6,718 nt of DNA, from NCBI GenBank assembly GCA_019409045.1, contig DXVG01000099.1:1-6718 (forward strand). Reading direction: 5' to 3'. The notes under the pieces are model-generated. The model saw nothing but the letters and a program-made list of their open reading frames with translations, ran no database searches and had not been told where the DNA came from. The DNA is from Clostridiales bacterium. Its GTDB lineage: Bacteria; Bacillota; Clostridia; Christensenellales; Aristaeellaceae. Position numbers and translations under genes: made by a program. This document shows positions 1-5,968 of the stretch, piece by piece (the first letter of the stretch is position 1; each line of letters starts with the position of its first letter).

Positions 1-42
1 GCCTCCGCCTTCGGGCCGTTCACATAGAGGGAGGGGAAACCC
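1..42 (+). promoter_or_regulatory. dnaJ leader with strong ribosome binding site
   Basis: This short stretch lies before dnaJ. A purine-rich block at 28-36 contains GGAGGGG (30-36) and sits 6 bases before the TTG at 43, which is good Shine-Dalgarno spacing and decides that start. A TAG at 25-27 closes one frame whose last residues would read ASAFGPFT. That does not look like the usual acidic DnaK C-terminus, so I cannot say whether it is the end of a real gene. dnaK is expected upstream from the conserved gene order, but it is not visible here. Confidence 0.6.
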
Positions 43-1188
43 TTGGCAAAACGCGACTATTATGAGGTGCTCGGCGTCGAGCGCTCGGCGGACGAGGCGG
101 CCATCAAGGCGGCCTACAGAAAGCTCGCCAAGCAACTGCACCCGGACGTCAACCCGGGCGACAAGGACGCCGAGGAAAAATTTAAGGAGGTCAACGAGGC
201 CTATCAGGTGCTCTCCGACCCCAAGAAGCGCGCCCAGTACGACCGCTTCGGGCATCAGCAGCCCGGCGCGGGCGGCTATGGCGACTTCTCCGGCTTCGGC
301 GGCGGCTTTGGCGGCTTCGACGTGGAGGACATATTCTCCTCCTTCTTCGGCGGCGGCTTCGGCGGCGGCCGCTCAAGGCGCGAGCAGGGCCCCACGCCCG
401 GTGCGGATCTGCGCTACGACATCACACTTACATTCGAGGAAGCCGCGCGGGGCTGTGAAAAGGAGATCAACCTCGTGCGCGACGAGGTGTGCGAGGCCTG
501 CAACGGCACCGGCGCCAAGCCCGGCACACAGCCGCAGACCTGCCCGACCTGTCAGGGCACGGGCCAGGTGCGCACCATGTCCAACACGCCCTTTGGCTCG
601 ATACAGAACGTGCGCACATGCCCCAACTGCCACGGCAGCGGCAAGGTCGTCTCCGACCCCTGCCCCAAGTGCAACGGCCGCGGCAAGCGGCGCACGTCCA
701 AGCGCCGCAGCGTCCGCATCCCCGCGGGCATCGACAACGGCCAGATCGTCACCATCCGCGGCCAGGGCGAGCCGGGCGAGCGCGGCGGCGAGGCGGGCGA
801 CCTGCTCATCGTGGTCAGCGTGCGGCCGCACAAGCTGTTCAAGCGCGAGGGGAGCGATCTGTACCTGGAAATGCCGCTCACCTTCACACAGGCCGCGCTG
901 GGCGTGGAGGCGGACGTGCCCACGCTGGATAAGCCCATTCGCTATAAGTTCCCCGAGGGCACGCAGCCGGGGCAGACCTTCCGCATCCGCGGGCAGGGCA
1001 TTCCCTCGGTGCGCGGCGGCGGCAAGGGCGATCTGTATGTCACGGTCAACGTGGAGGTCCCCCGGCGGCTCTCCGAAAAGCAGAAGAGCCTGCTTCGCCA
1101 GTTCGACCAGACCGTCACCGGCCAGGAATACGAGCAGAAGAAGTCTTTCTTTGACCGCGTCAAGGACGCCCTGGGAGGAAATTCGTAA
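43..1188 (+). CDS. dnaJ: Chaperone protein DnaJ (type I Hsp40)
   Basis: This is the cytosolic co-chaperone that delivers unfolded substrates to DnaK and stimulates its ATPase. All domains of a type I DnaJ are visible in 381 residues, close to the usual length. The J domain spans about 1-70 with the HPD motif at 33-35. A Gly/Phe-rich linker spans about 72-110. Four CxxCxGxG zinc repeats start at Cys150 (CEACNGTG), Cys167 (CPTCQGTG), Cys193 (CPNCHGSG) and Cys207 (CPKCNGRG). The C-terminal substrate-binding and dimerisation domains follow to the end. The start is TTG, chosen because it gives the canonical N-terminus MAKRDYYEVLGV and follows GGAGGGG by 6 bases. No ATG exists nearby in frame. The gene heads the visible operon, and prmA begins directly after its stop. 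No CIRCE element is seen; if present it should lie upstream of hrcA or dnaK, outside the window. Confidence 0.98.
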   Translation: MAKRDYYEVLGVERSADEAAIKAAYRKLAKQLHPDVNPGDKDAEEKFKEVNEAYQVLSDPKKRAQYDRFGHQQPGAGGYGDFSGFGGGFGGFDVEDIFSSFFGGGFGGGRSRREQGPTPGADLRYDITLTFEEAARGCEKEINLVRDEVCEACNGTGAKPGTQPQTCPTCQGTGQVRTMSNTPFGSIQNVRTCPNCHGSGKVVSDPCPKCNGRGKRRTSKRRSVRIPAGIDNGQIVTIRGQGEPGERGGEAGDLLIVVSVRPHKLFKREGSDLYLEMPLTFTQAALGVEADVPTLDKPIRYKFPEGTQPGQTFRIRGQGIPSVRGGGKGDLYVTVNVEVPRRLSEKQKSLLRQFDQTVTGQEYEQKKSFFDRVKDALGGNS

Positions 1189-2133
1189 ATGCAGTGGATG
1201 GAAGCGACGGTCCTGACCACCACCGAGGGCTCGGAAATGGTCTCCGCCATACTCATGCAGGCGGGCAGCGCGGGCGTGATGATCGAGGACAAAAACGACG
1301 TCTACGCCAACCAGCGGCCCGAGGGCCAGTGGGACATCATCGACGAATCCATCGCCGAGCGCATCGGCGAGGACGTGCGCGTCACCGGCTACTACCCCTC
1401 GGACGAGCGCCTCGAGGCCGCGCTTTCGGCCATCCGCGAGGGGCTGGAGGCGCTGCGGGCGCAAAACCTGCCCTTTGACCTTGGAAAGCTCGAGCTGCAC
1501 ACGCACGCCGTGGACGAGGAGGACTGGGCTGAGAGCTGGAAAAAGGACTTTCAGCCCATCCGCCTCGGCGAGCACATGGTGGTCAAGCCAAGCTGGTGCG
1601 ACTATGCACCGCACCCCGGCGACCACATCATAGAGCTCGACCCCGGCATGGCCTTCGGCACCGGCACGCACGAGACCACCGGCATGTGCGTGCGCCTCGT
1701 GGAGCGGCATGTGCGCCCCGGCCAGAAGGTCATCGACATCGGCACCGGCACCGGCATACTCGCCATCGCCGCCGCGCACATGGGCGCACGCGACGTGCTC
1801 GCCATCGACCTCGACCCCGTGGCCGTGCGCGTGGCGGAGGAAAACGTGCGCGCAAACGGCTTTGCGCGCGTCATCCGCACGCGGCAGGGCGACCTGCTCG
1901 ACCATGTGGACGAGGCCGCGGACGTGGTCATCGCCAACATCATCGCAGACGTCATCATACAGCTTGCGGCCCCCGTGCTTGCGCACATACTGCCCGGCGG
2001 GCTGTTCATCTGCTCCGGCATCGCCCGCGAGCGCAAGGCCGAGGTCGTCTCCGCGCTGGAGGCGGCGGGCTATCAGAGCCTTGAGATACTCGACGACGGC
2101 GAGTGGACGGCCATCGCCGCCCGCAGGCCGTGA
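1189..2133 (+). CDS. prmA: Ribosomal protein L11 methyltransferase PrmA
   Basis: PrmA is a SAM-dependent class I methyltransferase that trimethylates lysines and the N-terminus of ribosomal protein L11 (uL11). The 314-residue protein has the family layout: an N-terminal L11-recognition domain, a linker, and a Rossmann catalytic domain. The signature FGTGTHETT is at about 156-164. SAM motif I, VIDIGTGTGIL, is at about 181-191, the acidic motif AIDLDP at about 205-210, and the NPPY-equivalent segment VIANI at about 247-251. The ATG immediately follows the dnaJ TAA with no gap. It is preceded by GGGAGGAA at 1173-1180, inside the dnaJ end, so translation is likely coupled. Placement directly after dnaJ is the standard Bacillota order. 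No key motif is missing. Confidence 0.97.
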   Translation: MQWMEATVLTTTEGSEMVSAILMQAGSAGVMIEDKNDVYANQRPEGQWDIIDESIAERIGEDVRVTGYYPSDERLEAALSAIREGLEALRAQNLPFDLGKLELHTHAVDEEDWAESWKKDFQPIRLGEHMVVKPSWCDYAPHPGDHIIELDPGMAFGTGTHETTGMCVRLVERHVRPGQKVIDIGTGTGILAIAAAHMGARDVLAIDLDPVAVRVAEENVRANGFARVIRTRQGDLLDHVDEAADVVIANIIADVIIQLAAPVLAHILPGGLFICSGIARERKAEVVSALEAAGYQSLEILDDGEWTAIAARRP

Positions 2134-2792
2134 ACGCCTTTTACATGGAAAATGGCCGCCTCTCGGCGGAGGACGCCCGCCACGCGGCCAGGGTGCTGCG
2201 CCTGCGCCCGGGGGACGAGATCGTCGCCCTCGACGGCGCGGGCGGCCGCTTTCGCGCGCGCCTCGGGGAAGAAGGCTCGCTCAAGCTGCTGGAAGAATTG
2301 CCCTCCAACGAGCCGCGAGTGCGCCTCACGGTCTATCAGGGCGTTCCCAAGGCCGACAAGCTGGAGCTGCTCGCCCAGAAACTCACCGAGCTGGGCGCCT
2401 CCCGCCTCGTCCCCGTGGAGATGGAGCGGTCCGTGCGCCGCTTTGAAAGGGTAGACCGCCTTCGCAAGATCGCCCGCGAGGCCGCCAAGCAGTGCCGCCG
2501 CGCGCTGCCGATGGAGATCGCCGAGCCGATTTCGTGGGAGGCCGCCGTGCGGGACATGCGGGCGCGCTCTCTGCTCGTCGCCCCGTGGGAGGAGGCGAGC
2601 GCCGGGCGGCTGACCGACCTGCGCCCCTGCATGGACGTCGGCCTGCTCATCGGCCCCGAGGGCGGCATCAGCGCCCGGGAGATTCAGGAAAGCGGCGCGC
2701 ACACCGTCACGCTCGGTCCGCGCATACTGCGCACGGAGACCGCGGCGCTGGCCGCCGCCGCCATCGTCATGGCCGTGATGGGGGAGATATGA
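2130..2792 (+). CDS. rsmE: 16S rRNA (uracil1498-N3)-methyltransferase RsmE
   Basis: RsmE is a SPOUT-class (trefoil-knot) methyltransferase that makes m3U1498 in 16S rRNA of the small subunit. From the chosen GTG the protein has 220 residues, slightly short of the usual 240 or so. The N-terminal PUA-like RNA-binding part carries HAARVLRLRPGDE (about 18-30). The catalytic part shows GVPKADKLELL (71-81), KLTELGAS (84-91), the SAM-binding loop LLIGPEGG (172-179) and LGPRILRTETAA (195-206). These are the conserved knot motifs. The frame is open further upstream to a GTG at 2103, but a start at 2130 overlaps the prmA stop as GTGA and gives a normal family N-terminus. An ATG at 2145 is also possible. 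There is no strong Shine-Dalgarno site, so expression probably depends on coupling to prmA. Confidence 0.95.
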   Translation: MNAFYMENGRLSAEDARHAARVLRLRPGDEIVALDGAGGRFRARLGEEGSLKLLEELPSNEPRVRLTVYQGVPKADKLELLAQKLTELGASRLVPVEMERSVRRFERVDRLRKIAREAAKQCRRALPMEIAEPISWEAAVRDMRARSLLVAPWEEASAGRLTDLRPCMDVGLLIGPEGGISAREIQESGAHTVTLGPRILRTETAALAAAAIVMAVMGEI

Positions 2793-4063
2793 GCACAATC
2801 GCCTTTCACACGCTCGGCTGCAAGGTCAACCAGTACGACACCGAGGCCATGCGCGAGTCCTTCGAGCGCGCGGGCTGGACGGCGGTGGACTTTGAAAGCG
2901 AGGCCGACGCGTATCTCATCAACACCTGCACCGTCACCGGCACGGGCGACCAGAAGTCCAGAAAGCTCATCCGCCGCGTCGCGCGCGAGCACCCGCAAAG
3001 CCGCATCGTCGTGGCCGGGTGCCTCGCCCAGCGCGAGGCGGACGCGCTGCTTTCGATGGACAACGTGGCGCTGGTCATCGGCGTGCAGCGGCGCGCGGAG
3101 GTTGTGGAGCTTTTGGAGCGCGCGCTGCGCGAAGGCCCCGTCAACGCCGTCGCCCCGCTCAAGGGCGCGCCGTTTGAGCATCTGTTCGTCACCCGCCACG
3201 AGGGCAGGACGCGCGCGACCATGAAGATACAGGAGGGCTGCGACCGCTACTGCGCCTACTGCATCATCCCCACGGTGCGCGGCCCGGTGCGCTCCATGCC
3301 GCTTGAGGATGTGCGCGCCGAGGCGAGGCGCCTGGCCGAGGCCGGGTATCCCGAGATCGTCGTCACCGGCATCCACCTCGCCAGCTACGGTCGCGGCACG
3401 GGCGATACGCTTCTGGACGCCATCCGCGCCGTGGCGGAGGCCGTGCCCCGCGTGCGGCTCGGCTCGCTGGAGCCCATGACCGTCACCGACGGCTTCGCCC
3501 GCGAGATCGCCCGGCTGGGCCGCGTGATGCCGCAGTTCCACCTGTCGATGCAGAGCGGCTCGGCGGGCGTGCTGCGCAGGATGCGGCGGCGCTACACGCC
3601 GGAGGACTACATGCGCGCCGTCCAGTGCCTGCGCAGCTACATGCCGCAGTGCGCCGTCACCACGGACGTGCTCACCGGCTTTCCCGGCGAGACGGACGAG
3701 GAGGCGCAGGAGACGCTCGACTTCGTGCGCGCGGTCGGCTTTGCGCGCATGCACGTCTTTCCCTACTCGCGCCGCCGGGGCACGCTCGCCGACGCCATGC
3801 CCGGACAGGTCGAGGAATCCGTCAAGCGCGCGCGCGCCGCAGAACTTTTGCGGCTCGGGAACCAATTGGAGGAAAATTTCGTCTCACAACTGGTAGGGAC
3901 CACGCAACAGGTGTTGTTTGAGACCGCCGTGGACGATGCGCTATCCGAGGGGCTGACCGGCCAGTACGTTCGCGTCCGCGCCAACGCCCGCCCCGGTCAG
4001 GTGCGCAATGTCCTGCTCCTTGCGCGCGAGGGAACGCTCGCGCTCGGGGAAGCCGTGATTTGA
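2789..4063 (+). CDS. mtaB: tRNA t6A37 methylthiotransferase MtaB
   Basis: MtaB is a radical-SAM enzyme that converts t6A to ms2t6A at position 37 of ANN-decoding tRNAs. The 424-residue protein has the three methylthiotransferase domains. The N-terminal UPF0004 domain holds three cluster cysteines: Cys11 (LGCKVNQYDTEAM), Cys47 (NTCTVT) and Cys78 (VVAGCLAQ). The radical-SAM core has CxxxCxxC at Cys151, Cys155 and Cys158 (EGCDRYCAYCIIPTVRG). The C-terminal TRAM RNA-binding domain spans about 365-424. The LGCKVNQYD form points to MtaB/YqeV rather than MiaB or RimO. The frame is open upstream into rsmE, but the ATG at 2789 gives the exact family N-terminus, overlaps the rsmE stop as ATGA, and follows the purine run GGGGGAG at 2780-2786. 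A patch of lower G+C and atypical codons lies near 3841-3920, at the start of the TRAM region; the protein there still looks normal. Confidence 0.96.
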   Translation: MSTIAFHTLGCKVNQYDTEAMRESFERAGWTAVDFESEADAYLINTCTVTGTGDQKSRKLIRRVAREHPQSRIVVAGCLAQREADALLSMDNVALVIGVQRRAEVVELLERALREGPVNAVAPLKGAPFEHLFVTRHEGRTRATMKIQEGCDRYCAYCIIPTVRGPVRSMPLEDVRAEARRLAEAGYPEIVVTGIHLASYGRGTGDTLLDAIRAVAEAVPRVRLGSLEPMTVTDGFAREIARLGRVMPQFHLSMQSGSAGVLRRMRRRYTPEDYMRAVQCLRSYMPQCAVTTDVLTGFPGETDEEAQETLDFVRAVGFARMHVFPYSRRRGTLADAMPGQVEESVKRARAAELLRLGNQLEENFVSQLVGTTQQVLFETAVDDALSEGLTGQYVRVRANARPGQVRNVLLLAREGTLALGEAVI

Positions 4064-4079
4064 TGGGAGGTGAACCCAA

Positions 4080-4412
4080 ATGGATTGCGTCTTTTGCAAG
4101 ATCATCGCGGGCCAGATCCCCTGCGACAAGGTATACGAGGATGAAAGCGTGCTTGCCTTCCGAGACATCAACCCCCAGGCGCCGGTACACATACTCGTCG
4201 TGCCGAAGAAACACATGCGCAATGTGCTCGAGTGCGACGACGCCACCGCCGCTGCCGTGCTCGGGGCCATCCGGAAGATCGCGGGCGACGAGGGCGTTTC
4301 CGTCTCCGGCTTCCGCGTGGTGACCAACTGCGGCCGCGACGGCGCGCAGTCGGTCGATCACCTGCACTTCCACCTGCTGGGCGGGGACAAGCTCTCCGAA
4401 AGTATGGCGTGA
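4080..4412 (+). CDS. HIT family protein, HinT-like nucleotide hydrolase
   Basis: This is a small (110-residue) histidine-triad protein of the Hint branch, whose members hydrolyse nucleoside phosphoramidates such as adenylated lysine and form cytosolic dimers. The triad is HLHFHLL at 94-100 (His94, His96, His98), followed by GGDKL where most relatives have GGRxL. Other family marks are DCVFCKIIAGQIPC at 2-15, FRDINPQAPVHILVVPKKH at about 27-45, and the VTNCGRDGAQSVDH segment before the triad. Cys3 and Cys6 with His45 and the first triad His may form the zinc site known in some Hint proteins. The ATG follows a strong site, GGGAGGTGA at 4065-4073, with 6 bases of spacing. It sits 16 bases after mtaB, so it probably shares that transcript. 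The physiological substrate cannot be told from sequence. Confidence 0.94.
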   Translation: MDCVFCKIIAGQIPCDKVYEDESVLAFRDINPQAPVHILVVPKKHMRNVLECDDATAAAVLGAIRKIAGDEGVSVSGFRVVTNCGRDGAQSVDHLHFHLLGGDKLSESMA

Positions 4413-4417
4413 GCGCG

Positions 4418-4438
4418 AATTATTCTGAAAATAACTTT
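4418..4438 (+). promoter_or_regulatory. A/T-rich UP-like element upstream of the rpsU promoter
   Basis: Eighteen of these 21 bases are A or T, in strong contrast to the G+C-rich surroundings. The block ends 8 bases before the -35 hexamer at 4447, which is where UP elements bind the alpha C-terminal domain of RNA polymerase. Its role is inferred from composition and position only. Confidence 0.5.
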
Positions 4439-4446
4439 GGCGTGGC

Positions 4447-4476
4447 TTGACGGCTACATAGCCGTTGGAGTATAAT
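4447..4476 (+). promoter_or_regulatory. Sigma-A promoter for rpsU
   Basis: A near-perfect vegetative promoter lies in the gap between the HIT gene and rpsU. The -35 is TTGACG (4447-4452, five of six bases of consensus) and the -10 is TATAAT (4471-4476, perfect), separated by 18 bases. Transcription should begin near 4482-4484, giving a leader of about 60 bases. This lets the highly expressed ribosomal gene rpsU be made independently of the upstream heat-shock operon. Confidence 0.88.
4450..4465. promoter_or_regulatory. 16-base palindrome inside the rpsU promoter, possible operator
   Basis: ACGGCTA and TAGCCGT form perfect 7-base inverted arms separated by CA. The dyad overlaps the last three bases of the -35 hexamer and fills most of the spacer. 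A dimeric regulator bound here would block RNA polymerase. No regulator is encoded in the window, and the operator role is an inference. Confidence 0.4.
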
Positions 4477-4526
4477 AGCTTATGTGGCGCACCCCGCGCG
4501 CCCCATTGGCGTCTGCCATCACCTGC

Positions 4527-4536
4527 GAGGGGAGGG
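4527..4536 (+). promoter_or_regulatory. rpsU ribosome binding site
   Basis: The purine run GAGGGGAGGG ends 6 bases before the ATG at 4543. It selects that ATG over an in-frame extension running upstream through the promoter region to 4465, which would start before the predicted transcript begins. Confidence 0.85.
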
Positions 4537-4542
4537 AAACAC

Positions 4543-4716
4543 ATGTCCGAAATTCGCGTCAAGGAGAACGAATCCTTGGAGAGCGCGCTGCGTCGTTTCA
4601 AGCGCAAGACCGCGCGCGACGGTATTCTCGCCGAGGCCCGCAAGCGCGAGCATTATGAGAAGCCCAGCGTAAAGCGCAAGAAGAAGGCGGAGGCAGCCCG
4701 CAAGCGCAAGTATTAA
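4543..4716 (+). CDS. rpsU: Small ribosomal subunit protein bS21
   Basis: bS21 is a small basic protein of the 30S subunit near the 3' end of 16S rRNA, where it influences initiation and mRNA selection. The 57-residue product has the typical family opening (MSEIRVKENESLESALRRFK), an internal basic helix, and the lysine/arginine-rich tail KRKKKAEAARKRKY. The length matches Bacillota bS21. It has its own strong promoter and ribosome binding site and its own intrinsic terminator, so it is probably a single-gene transcript, possibly boosted by read-through from the dnaJ operon. Codon choice is less G+C-extreme than in its neighbours (for example GGT ATT CTC), as often seen for highly expressed genes. 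In Bacillus rpsU is followed by yqeY, which is not found here. Confidence 0.97.
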   Translation: MSEIRVKENESLESALRRFKRKTARDGILAEARKREHYEKPSVKRKKKAEAARKRKY

Positions 4717-4728
4717 TGCCATGAACCG

Positions 4729-4764
4729 CCCCCTTGTCTGCTGTTTTGCGACAAGGGGGTTTGT
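4729..4764 (+). terminator. Rho-independent terminator after rpsU
   Basis: CCCCCTTGTC (4729-4738) pairs perfectly with GACAAGGGGG (4750-4759) around an 11-base loop. The T-rich tail TTTGT follows at once. It starts 12 bases after the rpsU stop. The other strand has no T-run, so it works only in the rpsU direction. Confidence 0.92.
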
Positions 4765-4943
4765 CCGTTCTGCGGCGGCAAGGGCCCCGCATCCGGTACC
4801 CCGTCATCTTTGGAAGATCCATCGCATAGGAAATTCTGCGTGCATATTCCGCGCCACGCGGATCAAGATCATCTCTTCCGCGTCGGCGCGCTGAGCCGGA
4901 CGGTCGTCCGCCGCGCGCGGTCGCGTCGCGTTTGGAGACTGTC
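4765..4943. other. Intergenic region without a supported gene
   Basis: This 179-base gap separates the rpsU terminator from the methyltransferase gene. I see no convincing sigma-A promoter: TTGGAA at 4810-4815 has no properly spaced -10, and CATATT at 4843-4848 has no matching -35. A promoter for the next transcript is nevertheless expected here, because the terminator should stop upstream transcription. A short dyad ATCTT-TGG-AAGAT lies at 4806-4818 and a larger G+C-rich hairpin at 4886-4918. GGAG at 4934-4937 is the ribosome binding site of the next gene. Confidence 0.5.
4886..4918. repeat. G+C-rich hairpin in the methyltransferase leader
   Basis: The inner stem CGGAC/GTCCG (4897-4901 with 4906-4910) closes a GGTC loop. 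The outer arms GCGCGC (4886-4891 and 4913-4918) can pair across an asymmetric internal loop. It ends 25 bases before the ATG at 4944. No T-run follows, so it is not an intrinsic terminator. It could be a leader structure or chance in G+C-rich DNA. Confidence 0.35.
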
Positions 4944-5903
4944 ATGCGCTATATCATGCTATTGTGGCCGCATTCCAATGCGCGCTATCAGGTAGAGGCA
5001 CAAAAGCTCGCCCGCGCGGAGCTGGAGATCATGCTCGCGCGCCTCGGCGTCGAATACGCGCTCGAGGACGGCCTGCCGGCCGTTCCCTCCCTGGGCTTTC
5101 GCGCCCCGGAGCTGACCGGGCGGCAGCGGTGCGTGCTCGCGCGCCACTCCCTGCTCTACGCGCTGTTTGAGCGCCGCGACGGCGATGCGCTCACTTTCCT
5201 CCTCGGCCGCGAGGAGCCCCGCCTGGGCGGCGACCTGAGCGGCATACTCAAGTACAAGGGAAAGACCAACGAGCTCTTTACGCAGCTTCTGGTCAACCTC
5301 GCATGGCTCGCGGGCGCGATGCCCGAAAGCGTGCGCCTGCTCGACCCCATGTGCGGCAAGGGCACCACGCTCTTTGTCGCGCTCAATCGCGGCTGGGACG
5401 TATTCGGCTCGGATGTGGACCGCGCCGCGCTGCGCGAGGCGGAGAGCTTTTTCAAGCGATACCTCGAGTACCACCGCCTCAAGCACGCCACGCGCCGCGG
5501 CTCGATGACGCTGCGCGACAAGGGCAGCGCCGCGTATGTGGAGTTTTCCCTGCCGCAGGGCGCGCTGCGCCTGTGCGAGATGGACGCCACGCGCGTGAGC
5601 GAGGCGCACGCCCGCGAGCGCGTGGACCTGATCTGCGCCGACCTGCCCTACGGCGTGCAGCACGGCTCCGCCATGCCCCTTGAAAAGCTGCTGCGCGCGG
5701 CGCTTCCCGGCTGGAGGCGCGCGCTGCGCGCGGGCGGGGCGATCGCCGTGTCGTTCAACGCGCAGACGCTTCCCGCCGCCCGCGTGCGCGCACTGTTTGC
5801 CGAGGCGGGTCTGCGCGTCCTGGAGGGCGGCGCCTACGACCAGCTCTCCCACTGGGTAGAGCAGGCCGTCACGCGCGACGTCGTGGTCGGCGCGCGCGAC
5901 TGA
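4944..5903 (+). CDS. TRM11-like SAM-dependent RNA methyltransferase
   Basis: This is a probable RNA N-methyltransferase of 319 residues. The C-terminal two-thirds is a class I Rossmann domain. Motif I is DPMCGKGTTLFVAL (134-147), with an acidic motif II in FGSDVD (154-159), CEMDATRV (211-218) as the likely motif III, and catalytic motif IV DLPYG (233-237). The DPxCGxGT plus (D/N)xPY pair is typical of the UPF0020/TRM11/RlmL group, which makes N2-methylguanosine in tRNA or rRNA. Leu instead of Pro in the second position of motif IV is a variant. The N-terminal 100 or so residues (MRYIMLLWPHSNARYQVEAQ onward) resemble the non-catalytic half of TRM11-type proteins, but I cannot recognise a clear THUMP domain. 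The ATG at 4944 is chosen because GGAG lies 6 bases upstream; an in-frame TTG at 4932 would overlap that site. rho follows after 65 bases with no terminator between, so they may share a transcript. The exact substrate is unknown. Confidence 0.8.
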   Translation: MRYIMLLWPHSNARYQVEAQKLARAELEIMLARLGVEYALEDGLPAVPSLGFRAPELTGRQRCVLARHSLLYALFERRDGDALTFLLGREEPRLGGDLSGILKYKGKTNELFTQLLVNLAWLAGAMPESVRLLDPMCGKGTTLFVALNRGWDVFGSDVDRAALREAESFFKRYLEYHRLKHATRRGSMTLRDKGSAAYVEFSLPQGALRLCEMDATRVSEAHARERVDLICADLPYGVQHGSAMPLEKLLRAALPGWRRALRAGGAIAVSFNAQTLPAARVRALFAEAGLRVLEGGAYDQLSHWVEQAVTRDVVVGARD

Positions 5904-5954
5904 GCCGCCCGCATTCCCGTCCATGTTTACTTCCTGTCTGGAGCATCCCGTCTG

Positions 5955-5963
5955 AAGGAGGTC
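5955..5963 (+). promoter_or_regulatory. rho ribosome binding site selecting a TTG start
   Basis: AAGGAGGTC is close to a perfect complement of the 16S rRNA 3' end. Measured from the end of AAGGAGG, the TTG at 5969 lies 7 bases downstream, which is ideal. The ATG at 5964 is only 2 bases away and opens a 9-codon frame, and the in-frame ATG at 5990 is 28 bases away. Spacing therefore favours the TTG. Confidence 0.75.
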
Positions 5964-5968
5964 ATGTC

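Noticed and set aside
1..27. Possible end of an upstream gene (TAG at 25-27)
   Set aside because: Only eight codons are visible and they do not resemble the DnaK C-terminus, so a coding call is not supported.
373..1986. Long open frame on the minus strand opposite dnaJ and prmA
   Set aside because: It crosses two well-identified genes, has a repetitive Ala/Gly/His/Val composition with no family motif, and is the usual mirror of G+C-rich codon bias.
2103..2129. Upstream GTG start for rsmE at 2103
   Set aside because: It adds nine residues that read prmA out of frame and has no better ribosome binding site. The GTG at 2130 overlaps the prmA stop and fits the family N-terminus.
2492..2788. N-terminal extension of the mtaB frame into rsmE
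   Set aside because: The extension is an Arg/Gly-rich out-of-frame reading of rsmE. The ATG at 2789 gives the exact MtaB N-terminus and an ATGA overlap.
4806..4818. Small dyad ATCTT-TGG-AAGAT as a second terminator
   Set aside because: The stem is only 5 bp with no G+C-rich core and no T-run, and a strong terminator already precedes it.
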